Shown here: positions 1-9,189 of the stretch, in pieces
How the letters are laid out: each line of letters opens with the position of its first letter
Numbering within the stretch: position 1 is the stretch's first letter
Program-made: the position numbers and the translations under genes
From: Nostoc parmelioides FACHB-3921
GTDB lineage: Bacteria > Cyanobacteriota > Cyanobacteriia > Cyanobacteriales > Nostocaceae
Direction of reading: 5' to 3'
Assembly: GCF_014696625.1 (NCBI RefSeq)
Contig: NZ_JACJQL010000022.1
Coordinates: forward strand, 45,345-109,344
DNA length: 64,000 nt
The notes under the pieces: generated by a model
Told to the model about the DNA's origin: nothing
What the model saw: the letters and a program-made list of their open reading frames with translations, nothing else
The model's database searches: none

Positions 1-322
1 TTTTGTTAATTAAAGACTCAATGAAGGAGACATGAATAATTTGAAAAAGAATCTATAATAAACTTTTCAGAATTTCTGAAAATAATATTTACAAAAGTGC
101 CATCAATTTTCTAAACTCCTACTTAGGTCGGTTAAATTCCCCATTTGTAAATTTGTGATGTCAATAAAGAATAGCAAATAACCACTTAATTTCACCTAAG
201 TAGTCTTGCTTTGTAAACTCCTCACACAAGAACTGATGAGAAAGAGTCTACGAACTAGGAGCTCAGTACTCATTACTTTCTTTTGCTGTTAAAGATAGTT
301 GGAAGGTTAGCAATTCGGACTC
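1..322. other. AT-rich leader region upstream of amt1
   Basis: No reading frame or RNA gene is supported here. The stretch is AT-rich and presumably holds the promoter of the first ammonium transporter. I looked for GTA-N8-TAC (NtcA) and found no good match. A GGAAGG at 301-306 is the nearest purine-rich patch before the ATG at 323, but its spacing of about 16 bases is long for a ribosome binding site. Confidence 0.4.
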
Positions 323-1879
323 ATGTACCAACAGAAATCAAGAACAAAAAATAGGCGCTTTTCTACCAGAAATTACGCTAAAAATAGACAATCTAACTCG
401 CAAATCCAGATATTTAATCTAGTCAAAAAACTCTCTCCCAGTTGGCAAGCTTGTATACCCCTGGCTTGTTTGATTGTTTTGGCTTGGAGTTATGTGGCAG
501 TTGCTCAAGCCCCAGCAGCAGGGCCGACAACAGCAGAACTAAAAGTTGCGCTTGACACCCTATGGGTAGCGATCGCCGCCTTTCTAGTATTCTTTATGAA
601 TGCTGGTTTTGGTATGTTAGAAACTGGCTTCTGTCGTCAGAAAAATGCTGTTAACGTTTTAGCTAAAAACCTGATTGTTTTTGCCTTAGCAACCGTTGCT
701 TTTTGGGCAATCGGTTTTGGGTTAATGTTCGGTAATGGCAATGATTTCATTGGCTTCAATGGGTTGTTTCTCACAGGAGAAGATAACAGCCCGGCAACAG
801 GTGATGCTTATAAAGGTGTGTTCAGTGCTTTAAGTTGGGCTGGCGTACCTTTAGCCGCAAAATTCTTATTCCAGTTGGTGTTTGCTGGAACTGCGGCAAC
901 AATTGTGTCTGGCGCAGTTGCCGAAAGAATTAAGTTTGTTGACTTCTTGATTTTCAGCCTTTTACTTGTAGGTATCGCCTACCCCATTACCGGACACTGG
1001 ATTTGGGGCGCGGGTTGGTTGGCCAAGGCTGGTTTTTGGGACTTTGCTGGTTCTACAGTGGTTCATTCAGTTGGCGGTTGGGCAGCTTTGATGGGAGCTG
1101 CATTTCTGGGTCCCCGTATTGGTAAATATCAAGACAAGCAAGTTGTGGCTTTACCTGGTCACAACATGAGTATTGCTACCTTAGGCTGCTTGATTCTGTG
1201 GTTAGGTTGGTTTGGTTTCAACCCTGGTTCTGTGATGGCTGCTGACCCCAATGCTATTACTCACATTGCCTTAACAACTAACATGGCTGGTGCCGTTGGT
1301 GGTATTGCTGCTACTGCTACCGCTTGGCTGTACTTAGGTAAACCAGACCTGTCAATGATTATCAATGGCATTTTGGCTGGTTTAGTTGGTGTTACTGCAT
1401 CTTGTGCTTATGTCAGCATTCCTAGCTCTATTATTATCGGTTTGATTGCCGGAGTCATAGTAGTTTTCTCTGTGACTTTCTTTGACAAACTAGGTATTGA
1501 TGACCCAGTAGGAGCGACTTCAGTTCACCTTGTTTGTGGTGTTTGGGGTACTCTGGCAGTTGGTTTGTGGTCGGTTGGCCCTGGTGTTTACTCCTGGTAT
1601 GGTGAGGGTCTTGGCCCAGCCAAGGGTTTATTTGCAGGTGGCGGCTTAGGACAGTTGATTACTCAATTCTTAGGTGCTGCCGCAGTAGGCGGTATGACTG
1701 TACTTGTCAGTAGCATTTTCTGGCTAGTATTAAAAGCCACCTTGGGTATTAGAGTTACTAGGGAAGAAGAATTAGAAGGCTTGGATATCGGTGAACACGG
1801 TATGGAAGCCTACAGTGGATTCCTGAAAGAAGCTAGCCCTGGTGGATTTGCAGAAGGCAAGACATCTGACGGCTATTAA
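323..1879 (+). CDS. amt1: Ammonium transporter, Amt1 type
   Basis: Inner-membrane channel protein for ammonium/ammonia uptake, 518 aa. The Amt core begins near residue 75 (LWVAIAAFLVFFMNAGFGM, GFCRQKNAVN) and follows the cyanobacterial Amt1 pattern. The twin pore histidines of the family lie in FAGSTVVHS and in DDPVGATSVHLVCG. The N-terminus is unusual: about 38 basic, polar residues precede a hydrophobic signal-like stretch (PLACLIVLAWSYVAVAQA), so the true start could lie inside, but no later ATG comes before the core. It is followed by a strong terminator and then by a second amt gene in the same direction, the order known from the amt1-amtB region of Anabaena. Expected to be under nitrogen control. 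Function sure; the gene symbol rests on resemblance and order. Confidence 0.93.
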   Translation: MYQQKSRTKNRRFSTRNYAKNRQSNSQIQIFNLVKKLSPSWQACIPLACLIVLAWSYVAVAQAPAAGPTTAELKVALDTLWVAIAAFLVFFMNAGFGMLETGFCRQKNAVNVLAKNLIVFALATVAFWAIGFGLMFGNGNDFIGFNGLFLTGEDNSPATGDAYKGVFSALSWAGVPLAAKFLFQLVFAGTAATIVSGAVAERIKFVDFLIFSLLLVGIAYPITGHWIWGAGWLAKAGFWDFAGSTVVHSVGGWAALMGAAFLGPRIGKYQDKQVVALPGHNMSIATLGCLILWLGWFGFNPGSVMAADPNAITHIALTTNMAGAVGGIAATATAWLYLGKPDLSMIINGILAGLVGVTASCAYVSIPSSIIIGLIAGVIVVFSVTFFDKLGIDDPVGATSVHLVCGVWGTLAVGLWSVGPGVYSWYGEGLGPAKGLFAGGGLGQLITQFLGAAAVGGMTVLVSSIFWLVLKATLGIRVTREEELEGLDIGEHGMEAYSGFLKEASPGGFAEGKTSDGY

Positions 1880-2024
1880 AGGGGAAGATTACACAACTAC
1901 CTAAGATAGCGGTTGACGGTTGTCTGTTGACAGACTTGAAAGCCTTTTATTGTCAGGGTTTTATCTTAGCTTGATCTCCTAATCTATCTGGCTACGGCTA
2001 TAAATCCTCTAGTTAGAGTCTATG

Positions 2025-2056
2025 ACCCCGGTTTCTTGGTGAAACTGGGGTTTTTT
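2025..2056 (+). terminator. Rho-independent terminator after amt1
   Basis: ACCCCGGTTTC and GAAACTGGGGT form an 11-bp stem with one G-T wobble around a 5-base loop (TTGGT), followed by a run of T. It lies about 145 bases after the amt1 stop, so amt1 and the next amt gene are probably separate transcription units. Confidence 0.88.
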
Positions 2057-2218
2057 AATCTGGATTTCTATGAATACTGAGGAGGTTAATTAATGAGTAC
2101 ATAATTTAACAGAACACACTAGCTGATTAATAGCATCTCCAAAAAGAATTATTTTTTGATTAAAATTTGTGGAAAGATAAATCAGAGTAGCTTGCAAGAC
2201 AAAAATCTTTGGCTAAAA

Positions 2219-2242
2219 GTAATGAAATGTAACTAAGTATAC
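2219..2242 (+). promoter_or_regulatory. Two overlapping NtcA-like sites upstream of amtB
   Basis: GTA-N8-TAC is present exactly at 2229-2242 (GTAACTAAGTATAC), and a near match GTA-N8-TAA lies at 2219-2232, shifted by 10 bp or one helical turn. NtcA is the global nitrogen regulator of cyanobacteria and ammonium transporter genes are classic targets. The exact site is only about 35 bases before the GTG at 2277, so class II activation would put the transcript start almost on the start codon; repression, or a start further inside the gene, is also possible. Confidence 0.5.
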
Positions 2243-2276
2243 AAGGTTACTGATCATTAGGGAGTAAGAAATAAAC

Positions 2277-3689
2277 GTGTTTCAGAAAATTTTGATAATT
2301 GGGGTGATTACCCTACTACTGCTGATAAGTCCTGTCATGGGTAGTGCTTGGGCGCAAGCCCCAGCTACGGCTCCACCTGCTGATACAGGAGATACAGCAT
2401 TTATGCTGATTTCATCAGCCCTAGTCTTACTGATGACACCAGGATTGGCGTTTTTTTATGGTGGATTTGTACGATCGCGCAATATTCTCAATACATTGAT
2501 GATGAGTTTTGTATTGATGGCGATCGTGGGCGTTACCTGGGTTTTATGGGGTTATAGTCTGTCGTTTGCCCCAGGGCTGCCCTTTATTGGTGGCTTACAG
2601 TGGTTTGGGTTAAACGGTGTGGGACTAGAAACCACAGGTTATCTGCAAGGTTCAGAGCCGGCGAATGTGGTTTCTTATGCCGGGACGATTCCCCATCAGG
2701 CATACATGATATATCAAGCCATGTTTGCCATTATCACCCCAGCCTTAATTTCTGGTGCGATCGCCGAACGGATGAGTTTCCGTGCCTATTGCCTATTTGT
2801 GCTACTGTGGTCAACCTTTGTTTACACGCCTCTAGCCCACATGGTTTGGGCAAAAGGTGGATTCTTAGGTTTATATGGCGGCTTAGGCGCGCTCGACTTC
2901 GCCGGTGGTACAGTAGTTCACATTAGCTCTGGGGTTTCTGCCCTTGTGGCCGCAATCATCCTGGGGCCAAGAAAAACCCATCCCGATCGCCTCAGCCCTC
3001 CCCACAACGTAACATTTATTTTGTTGGGTGCTGGTTTGCTATGGTTTGGCTGGTTCGGTTTTAATGCTGGGAGTGCCTTATCTGTTGCTAGCAGCACTTC
3101 TGGCAATTTCATCACTAATCCAGCCACAACTGCCTTCGTTGCCACCAACACTTCAGCCGCAGCCGGGGCTTTAATGTGGCTAATTCTAGAAGGAGTATTA
3201 CGCGGTAAACCCACCGCCGTAGGTGCAGCCACAGGCGCAGTTGCTGGTTTAGTAGGGATTACCCCAGCCGCCGGCTTTGTCACCCCTCTAGCGTCAATTT
3301 TGATAGGTTTTATCACAGCTTTTGTTTGCTTCTATGCCGTAAGTTTCAAGCACAAGTTAAATGTTGATGATGCCTTAGATACCTACCCGGTGCATGGTGT
3401 TGGTGGAACAGTTGGCGCAATTCTCACAGCCTTCTTTGCCACCGCCGAAGTTAACTCAGGCGGTAAAAACGGCGTACTCAAGGGTAATTTTGGTGAACTA
3501 GGTGTAGAATTGGCCGCGATTGTCATCGCCTATGTAATTGCAGCAGCCGGTACTTGGATAATCTTGAAGATTATTGATGCTACCGTTGGCTTACGTGTCA
3601 AAGAAGAAGCCGAATATCAAGGTTTAGATATCAACGAACACGGAGAAGAAGCATACAACTCCGAGTTTAGCGATCGCATCGTACCGTAG
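2277..3689 (+). CDS. amtB: Ammonium transporter, AmtB type
   Basis: Second ammonium channel, 470 aa. A GTG start is chosen because AGGGAG at 2259-2264 is well placed and because it gives a complete signal peptide (residues 1-27, ending GSAWAQA). The core motif ALVLLMTPGLAFFYGG follows at about residue 48. Pore histidines are seen in FAGGTVVHISSG and DTYPVHGVGG. It differs from its upstream neighbour by lacking the long basic N-terminus and by having the short MTPGLAFFYGG first helix typical of AmtB. The C-terminal tail (VKEEAEYQGLDINEHGEEAY) is the conserved region that touches P-II proteins in the family, and a similar tail ends the upstream Amt. The NtcA-like pair upstream fits nitrogen regulation. 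Confidence 0.93.
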   Translation: MFQKILIIGVITLLLLISPVMGSAWAQAPATAPPADTGDTAFMLISSALVLLMTPGLAFFYGGFVRSRNILNTLMMSFVLMAIVGVTWVLWGYSLSFAPGLPFIGGLQWFGLNGVGLETTGYLQGSEPANVVSYAGTIPHQAYMIYQAMFAIITPALISGAIAERMSFRAYCLFVLLWSTFVYTPLAHMVWAKGGFLGLYGGLGALDFAGGTVVHISSGVSALVAAIILGPRKTHPDRLSPPHNVTFILLGAGLLWFGWFGFNAGSALSVASSTSGNFITNPATTAFVATNTSAAAGALMWLILEGVLRGKPTAVGAATGAVAGLVGITPAAGFVTPLASILIGFITAFVCFYAVSFKHKLNVDDALDTYPVHGVGGTVGAILTAFFATAEVNSGGKNGVLKGNFGELGVELAAIVIAYVIAAAGTWIILKIIDATVGLRVKEEAEYQGLDINEHGEEAYNSEFSDRIVP

Positions 3690-3778
3690 AAATTTAGTTA
3701 CAGCCCAAAAATGTTTTGACGACCGACTAATGACTAATAAGAAATACCGATTTAAAATCTGAGTCAAATCATTGGTAG

Positions 3779-4606
3779 ATGTCGCTAGTCGTGTCAACTT
3801 CTGCAAAACACTTTCCTGTTTGGGCTTTTTTCTCACTGGTATCCAACGGTATACTGATGCTGGCTGTCATCTTGCTAATTTGGCAACAGCAGAAATTGTC
3901 CGTCTTTTCCAGTAATGCACCCCTCTCAGTTCCAGTTAGTCAACCCCAAGCTGTTGCACCAGAGTTAGGCCCCCGTCACCAACTCAATTACCAACAGTGG
4001 GTAGATATTCTCAAACAAGAAGCCAACGTTGCTGCCGAAAAACGTCCCCAGCGCTTAAGTATAATGGCTGGGGATTCTCTAAGTCTGTGGTTTCCCGTCG
4101 AATTATTACCAGAAGATAGAAACTGGCTCAATCAGGGAATTTCTGGCGAAACCAGTGGGGGATTATTACAAAGATTGAATCTTTTTGACAAGACTCAACC
4201 AGAGACAATTTTTGTCATGATTGGCATTAATGACTTAATTCGTGGGGTAAATGATGAAGTCATTTTAGATAATCAGCAACAAATTCTCCGTTACCTGCGA
4301 AAAACTCACCCCAAAACTAAAATTTTTGTCCAGTCAATTTTGCCTCATGGGGCAGAAGATGCAACCTGGGAAGGAAAAGAAAAACTTCTAGCTATTCCCA
4401 ACAGCCGTATTCAAAAGTTAAATCAGCAATTACGAAGCATAGCTACTAAACAAAGTGTTACATATCTGGATTTGTATCCCTTGTTTACTAACCAAAAAGG
4501 CAATATCCGCCCAGAGTTTACCACTGATGGCTTACACCTAAGCCCAGCAGGTTATGTGGTTTGGCGCACGGCGTTACAAGTTTATCAACAGAGGGTAGAC
4601 AAATGA
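3779..4606 (+). CDS. SGNH/GDSL-family hydrolase, membrane-anchored
   Basis: Predicted esterase/lipase-like hydrolase of 275 aa. One membrane segment (residues about 16-36) anchors it, followed by a polar linker and the SGNH domain from about residue 90. Block I is MAGDSLSLWFP (catalytic Ser), block II GISGETSGGLL (oxyanion Gly), block III IGINDLIRG (Asn) and block V DGLHLSPAGY (Asp and His), so all four family blocks are present. It follows amtB by about 90 bases on the same strand but has no obvious link to nitrogen. Substrate unknown; polysaccharide or lipid deacylation at the cell surface is possible. Family call firm. Confidence 0.85.
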   Translation: MSLVVSTSAKHFPVWAFFSLVSNGILMLAVILLIWQQQKLSVFSSNAPLSVPVSQPQAVAPELGPRHQLNYQQWVDILKQEANVAAEKRPQRLSIMAGDSLSLWFPVELLPEDRNWLNQGISGETSGGLLQRLNLFDKTQPETIFVMIGINDLIRGVNDEVILDNQQQILRYLRKTHPKTKIFVQSILPHGAEDATWEGKEKLLAIPNSRIQKLNQQLRSIATKQSVTYLDLYPLFTNQKGNIRPEFTTDGLHLSPAGYVVWRTALQVYQQRVDK

Positions 4607-4653
4607 AAATGCTTGTTGGGTTCAAGTCCCGCCTCTTGTGGGTGGCTGTCTTT

Positions 4654-4685
4654 AATTTTGAATTTTGAATTTTGAATTTTGAATT
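4654..4685. repeat. Short tandem heptamer repeat, TTTTGAA type
   Basis: About four and a half copies of AATTTTG/TTTTGAA in the space between two convergent genes. The same heptamer recurs at about 43312-43343. Such heptanucleotide tandem repeats (STRR) are typical of Nostoc-type cyanobacteria. Confidence 0.85.
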
Positions 4686-4733
4686 GGAGCGAAGCGACTT
4701 GACTCTGGGAAAGTCTCAACACAGCAATTTTCT

Positions 4734-5642
4734 TTAGAAAGTTTTGAGTAGTCCTTTTGATTTACGGAAATTCCTTGCTACTTCTTTTATGTCTCGTAAT
4801 TCGCCTTCAACTAAATAATTGAGTTGTCGCATTTCATCAGCAGAAATTTCACCAGTTAATTGAGCGATCGCTGTTTTTAATTGGGGATATTTTTTTAAGG
4901 TTTCTTGTCTGACAATTGGTGTTGCTTCATAAGGAGGGAAGTATTGTTGATCATCTTTGAGAACAACTAAACCTAAACGAGCAATTTGTCCATCTGTCGA
5001 GTTACCTGCTACCATATCAACTTGTTTTTGAATTAAGGCACGATATATTAAACCCAAGTCCATAATTTGCGGTGGTTTAGTAAACTTGAAACCGTAAGTT
5101 TTTGCTAAACCAGGAAAACCATCTTTTCGTTCTAAAAACTCGTAGCCAAAGCCGCCGCGCCATTGGGGTGTATATTGAGCCGCATCTGTGAGAGTTTGGA
5201 TGTTATAGCGCCTAGCATCTTCACCACGGACAATGATAGCAAATGTGTTTTCAAAACCTAAGCTAGGCATTACCTCTAGTTGAAACTGTTGACTATAAGC
5301 TTGTTTTAATTTCTCGTAAACTACTTGAGGATTATTAATTACTGGTTGTTTTAATATACCAGTAAAAGCGGTGCCAGTATATTCAATATAAGCATCTATC
5401 TTGCCAGCAAGAATCGCATTATGACAAACAAAAGAGCCTCCTAATCGGGGACGGCGAGATACTTTTAAGTTAGTAGTTTCTTCAATTTGTTGCGCTAAAA
5501 TTTCACCTAGTATATCTTGTTCGGTAAAATCTTTAGAGGCTACAATAATATCACCAATATTTGTATTTGTGCTGGGACTACAACTAGCGATCGCCAGCAC
5601 AAAAGCCAAAGACAATAAGAAAAATATTAAAAATTTTTTCAT
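4734..5642 (-). CDS. Glycine betaine/choline-type ABC transporter substrate-binding lipoprotein
   Basis: Periplasmic solute-binding protein of the OpuAC/OsmF/ProX class, 302 aa. The N-terminus is a lipoprotein signal ending in IASC (Cys about residue 21). The mature part starts IIVASKDFTEQDILGEI, typical of quaternary-amine binding proteins. Further family patterns are IDAYIEYTGTAFTG and VDMVAGNSTDGQIARL. It is the last gene of a three-gene minus-strand unit (ATPase, permease, binding protein) and lies 39 bases after the permease. Ligand is probably glycine betaine, choline or a related osmoprotectant; which one cannot be read from the sequence. Confidence 0.9.
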   Translation of the reverse strand: MKKFLIFFLLSLAFVLAIASCSPSTNTNIGDIIVASKDFTEQDILGEILAQQIEETTNLKVSRRPRLGGSFVCHNAILAGKIDAYIEYTGTAFTGILKQPVINNPQVVYEKLKQAYSQQFQLEVMPSLGFENTFAIIVRGEDARRYNIQTLTDAAQYTPQWRGGFGYEFLERKDGFPGLAKTYGFKFTKPPQIMDLGLIYRALIQKQVDMVAGNSTDGQIARLGLVVLKDDQQYFPPYEATPIVRQETLKKYPQLKTAIAQLTGEISADEMRQLNYLVEGELRDIKEVARNFRKSKGLLKTF

Positions 5643-5681
5643 ACTGAATAACTGGAAAAAGATTTTCTTTATAAAAAATAA

Positions 5682-6314
5682 TTACGAATTAACCTTGAAT
5701 TTCTGCTCTAACAATCCAATTAATAAATCAGCCAATAAAGCAATTGCCGCCGCAGGAACTGCCCCAGCTAAGATTAATTGATCATTGACTACAGCAATTC
5801 CTCGAAAAATAAACACGCCCAAGCCACCAGCACCAATGGCAGCTGCAATAGTGGCAATTCCAATAGAGATCACTGTCGCTACTCGCACCCCAGCCAAAAT
5901 CACAGCCATTGCTAAGGGAATTTCTACCTGTAATAGCAATTGTCTATCAGTCATTCCCATTCCCCGCCCAGCTTCTCGAATCGCCGGATCTACTCCAGAA
6001 ATACCTGTATAAGTATTACGAATTAGTGGCAGTAGGGAATACAAAGCCAGGGCGACAATTGCTGGAGTCGCACCAATACCACCAATTACAGGAACAGGGA
6101 TGAGTAAGCCAAACAATGCCAAACTGGGAATAGTTTGGAGAATATTAGCTATACCTAAAATCGGTTGTCGCAGTTGTTTTTGGCGCGTGATTAAAATCCC
6201 TAAAGGAATGCCAATAATAATAGCAATACTAATAGCAACACTTACTAAAAATAAATGCTCTATTGTGCGTTGTAGGATTTCTGGCGCATACTTAATTAAG
6301 AAGAAATCTTTCAT
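5682..6314 (-). CDS. Glycine betaine/choline-type ABC transporter permease
   Basis: Integral membrane subunit, 210 aa, with about five to six hydrophobic segments. The EAA loop that contacts the ATPase is visible (EAGRGMGMTDRQLLLQVEIP, residues about 127-146), as is the family motif IANILQTIPSLALFGLLIP. The length is normal for the short OpuBB/YehW-type permeases. It lies between the ATPase gene (107-base gap) and the binding protein gene. The import direction follows from the EAA loop and the neighbouring binding protein. Confidence 0.9.
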   Translation of the reverse strand: MKDFFLIKYAPEILQRTIEHLFLVSVAISIAIIIGIPLGILITRQKQLRQPILGIANILQTIPSLALFGLLIPVPVIGGIGATPAIVALALYSLLPLIRNTYTGISGVDPAIREAGRGMGMTDRQLLLQVEIPLAMAVILAGVRVATVISIGIATIAAAIGAGGLGVFIFRGIAVVNDQLILAGAVPAAAIALLADLLIGLLEQKFKVNS

Positions 6315-6421
6315 GGATTGGGGTTTGGAGACAAAAAAAGTAAAAAGGTAAAAGATTTTTTATTTTGACTTTTGCCTTGGATTGGGGATTGGGGAACTAT
6401 TATCAATTTTGAATTGTTCAA

Positions 6422-7213
6422 TTAACTAGTTTGTAGAGAATGCAGACATTGAAGAAAAGCAAGACTTTCTGGATGCTGGGAAGCCATAAACTCATCTTTT
6501 GTACCTAAAACTACCAACTCTCCTCCATACATTAACCCAATTCTTGATGCTAAAACAAAGGCTTCTTGGATATCATGAGTCACAAAAACCACTGTCTTAC
6601 CTAATTCCTGCTGTAATCGCCGAAACTCTCGTTGCAATTCTAAGCGTGTAATGGGATCAAGTGCGCCAAAGGGTTCGTCCATCAACAAAACTGGGGGATC
6701 TGCGGCTAAAGCCCTTGCTACGCCGACTCTTTGCCTCTGTCCTCCAGATAGTTCATGGGGGTAGCGTTGAGCGAATTGTGCTGGATTTAAGCCTACCAAG
6801 TGTAGCAATTCATAAACCCGCGTTTTAATTTGTTTGGGTAGCCAGCCTTCTAAAGTTGGTACTAAACCCACGTTGCGTTCTACAGTGAAATGGGGAAATA
6901 GCCCTGTTTCTTGAATTACATAACCAATCTTGCGCCGCAGTTTAATTTCATCCCACTGATTTGTAGGTATTCCTTGAAATAAAACTTCGCCTTGGGTGGG
7001 TGTAAACAGATGATTGATTAATTTCATAGTGGTAGTTTTGCCACTACCACTACGTCCGAGTAATACTAGTGCTTCTCCTTCGTAGATGGCAAAGTTGAGA
7101 TGGGATACAAGAGGACGATGATTACGGCTAAATGTAACATCACGGAATTCAATTGTTGCTGGTTTGGCTTGCGGCATAATATTCATTTTTAATTCGTAGC
7201 AGAACTGACCCAT
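6422..7213 (-). CDS. Glycine betaine/choline-type ABC transporter ATP-binding protein
   Basis: Cytoplasmic ATPase subunit, 263 aa, first gene of the importer unit. Walker A is GRSGSGKTT (about residue 53), the Q-loop is YVIQETGLF, the signature LSGGQRQRVGVARAL and Walker B VLLMDEPFGALD. The C-terminal CBS domains found in some OpuCA/ProV proteins are absent. The start is uncertain: ATG codons occur at 7213, 7186 and 7177, and the conserved part (ATIEFRDVTF) starts right after the last one, so the protein may be 9-12 residues shorter. A MITE-like repeat sits just upstream. Confidence 0.9.
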   Translation of the reverse strand: MGQFCYELKMNIMPQAKPATIEFRDVTFSRNHRPLVSHLNFAIYEGEALVLLGRSGSGKTTTMKLINHLFTPTQGEVLFQGIPTNQWDEIKLRRKIGYVIQETGLFPHFTVERNVGLVPTLEGWLPKQIKTRVYELLHLVGLNPAQFAQRYPHELSGGQRQRVGVARALAADPPVLLMDEPFGALDPITRLELQREFRRLQQELGKTVVFVTHDIQEAFVLASRIGLMYGGELVVLGTKDEFMASQHPESLAFLQCLHSLQTS

Positions 7214-7225
7214 CTGGCAAAATAG

Positions 7226-7288
7226 TAGGTGCGTCAGATGTGGAAAATTCCTAAATTTGTACGAAATTAGTGAGTCTGACGCACCCTA
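7226..7288. repeat. MITE-like inverted repeat, GGTGCGTCAGA type
   Basis: A 63-base element with near-perfect inverted ends: TAGGTGCGTCAGA on the left and TCTGACGCACCCTA on the right. It belongs to the same broad class of GTGCGT...ACGCAC elements seen at 50132, 50709, 51549 and 58475. No reading frame inside. Confidence 0.65.
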
Positions 7289-7405
7289 AAGTTAGTTTGA
7301 TTATGACATTTTTATATATCTTTGCTACTGACCACTGATAAAACTCTATCCTCTTGTGGGTGGAGTTTTTATTTATATGATTGGTTACCAAAAACATAAT
7401 CTCAG

Positions 7406-7437
7406 TAAAAAACGCACCGTGTTATGTGGCGGTGCGT
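7406..7437 (-). terminator. Rho-independent terminator of the ABC-2 operon
   Basis: Read on the minus strand, ACGCACCG and CGGTGCGT form a perfect 8-bp stem with a 10-base loop followed directly by six T. It lies about 24 bases after the stop of the permease gene at 7461. The stem arms (ACGCACC) resemble the ends of the dispersed GTGCGT repeats, so it may have arisen from one of them. Confidence 0.85.
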
Positions 7438-7460
7438 GATAGCAAAGCTAAATTAATTAG

Positions 7461-9173
7461 TTAATTTCCAGCTAATAGTGCTTTCGTTGCTGATTCTCCA
7501 GATTTTTTCAATTGACGCGTGATTTGAAACATTAATAAACCTAAAATACCACCATGTCCCAACAGTGCTAAAAATGTAGTCATTATTGGTATATAGCCAG
7601 TTGATGGGTACAAAATAATTATTGGTGCAGCCACAGACAGTAACCACAGGAAAGGTTGATTGCCAGGGTTAGAAAACAACATTACTAAAACGATTGGTGG
7701 CAAAATAATAACAGCACCTACTATCCCATTAGCCCAAAAGAGCTTCTGTTCATTTTTCATCAATAGAAGTAGTTGAGCTAAAGCTGCATAAATAATGGCT
7801 AAACTACCTGCAAAAACTACAGACATAAAGACAATAAGTTTATCAGATGTAGACCCTGGTACGACTAATGTAAAGAAAATCAAACAGCTAATAGCAATTA
7901 TGGCATTGATGGCGATCGCTAATATACCCGGACTTTTTTCACCCCAAATCAAATCACTGATTAATTTGCTTTTACCTAGCTGCTGGGACATATACATATG
8001 TCGATAGCGTGACCAATCTTGTAGAGTTTGGCGGTTAGGAGTTAGTGCTGCAATCAGATACAAAAATAGCCACAAATCCAAAAACATTAAGGTAGCTAAA
8101 TTTTCCTTTAATCCTAAATAAGAGTAAGATTTATCTAGGAATTGTGATTGCCAATTGGCAAATCCCAAAGTCAGAATAGCAAAGCATGAAGTTAATAAAT
8201 AACTTTGCTTTTTACTCAACATAGTGGCATTTTTATCTCGATAGCAACGGTTTAGAGATTGCCAAAAAAAGTAAATTCCCATGAAATAAACCAAGACATT
8301 GAAGCATACCATAATAGGAAAACTATTTCCCAAGGGTATAGCGAACCAATGAAGCCTAGCAAATTCAAATTCACCAGTATAATCTGTGAGAAAATAATTG
8401 GGACTAAATAACTGAAAGATAGTAAATGGATAATTACTTGTTCTGCTATCTTGCAAGGCTTCTTTAGCAAGTAAGAGAAACCCTAAAATTAACCCACTAC
8501 CTAACCAAGCTTGAAAGCCGCCTAACCAAGTACCTACTAAACCAAATAATAAGGCTCCACTATAGTAAAAAATGCTAGATACTATCAAAATTCCATAAAA
8601 AGAAAAAATCTGAATTAAGGGAATTTGTGCGTTTATTCCTAAAGATAAATGAAACGGAATTGCTAGTAATAACCCAAAATACAAGAGAATGGGAACTCCT
8701 AACATCTTGCCATAGAGAATGCTTTTAGGTGATTGGGGGCTTAGTCGAATAAAATTGAGTGTGGCTCGCCGTTCTTCTGTTGCTAAATCGCTGATAAGTA
8801 AGTAAGCTCCTCCTACCAAGAGAGCCAACATAGCAATGAAACTGAGGAACGTAAAGACATCTTGACTCCATAGTTGCCAGTTAATTATGACACGATTATA
8901 TTCATCTAACAAACAAGATGGTGAATTAAAGTTCTTGGTAACACCTGTACAATATTTATGGGTGATTTCATAGGAAGAATTGATATATTGTGTTGGTAGT
9001 TGAGTTTGGCAGTAAATAAAGAGGATGAATTGACCTAGCAAAGATACAGCAACAACCAGCAAAATATTCCGAAGTTGCCAACGCCCTTTAATTTCTCTTA
9101 ACAGTTGCGGATTCCATTCGCTGAGTTTGTACATAAAATTTTGCATCATTGGCGGAACTCCAAAAATGGGCAT
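7461..9173 (-). CDS. ABC-2 type transporter permease, substrate unknown
   Basis: Large hydrophobic protein, up to 570 aa, with about twelve membrane segments and the N-terminal pattern NPQLLREIKGR found in the first cytoplasmic region of many ABC-2 permeases. The motif EERRATLNFIRLSPQSPKSILYGK is the cytoplasmic coupling region typical of gliding/antibiotic-type exporters. Two starts are possible: ATG at 9173, or the ATG at 9149 which has GGAG about 8 bases upstream and is better placed. It lies 16 bases after the ATPase gene at 9190 and must form one transporter with it. Substrate cannot be inferred. Confidence 0.85.
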   Translation of the reverse strand: MPIFGVPPMMQNFMYKLSEWNPQLLREIKGRWQLRNILLVVAVSLLGQFILFIYCQTQLPTQYINSSYEITHKYCTGVTKNFNSPSCLLDEYNRVIINWQLWSQDVFTFLSFIAMLALLVGGAYLLISDLATEERRATLNFIRLSPQSPKSILYGKMLGVPILLYFGLLLAIPFHLSLGINAQIPLIQIFSFYGILIVSSIFYYSGALLFGLVGTWLGGFQAWLGSGLILGFLLLAKEALQDSRTSNYPFTIFQLFSPNYFLTDYTGEFEFARLHWFAIPLGNSFPIMVCFNVLVYFMGIYFFWQSLNRCYRDKNATMLSKKQSYLLTSCFAILTLGFANWQSQFLDKSYSYLGLKENLATLMFLDLWLFLYLIAALTPNRQTLQDWSRYRHMYMSQQLGKSKLISDLIWGEKSPGILAIAINAIIAISCLIFFTLVVPGSTSDKLIVFMSVVFAGSLAIIYAALAQLLLLMKNEQKLFWANGIVGAVIILPPIVLVMLFSNPGNQPFLWLLSVAAPIIILYPSTGYIPIMTTFLALLGHGGILGLLMFQITRQLKKSGESATKALLAGN

Positions 9174-9189
9174 TGATAATATTGACTAA

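Noticed and set aside
4613..4650. tRNA fragment (GGGTTCAAGTCCC resembles a T-arm)
   Set aside because: No acceptor, D or anticodon arm upstream, where the coding sequence of the SGNH hydrolase ends; chance or a decayed fragment.
5785..6351. Plus-strand frames opposite the permease gene, and similar frames opposite the PKS genes
   Set aside because: They mirror well-supported genes on the other strand and have no start signals or family patterns.
7338..7372. Second terminator, AAAACTC/GAGTTTTT hairpin
   Set aside because: The stem is short with a long loop; the better terminator for the minus-strand operon is at 7406-7437.
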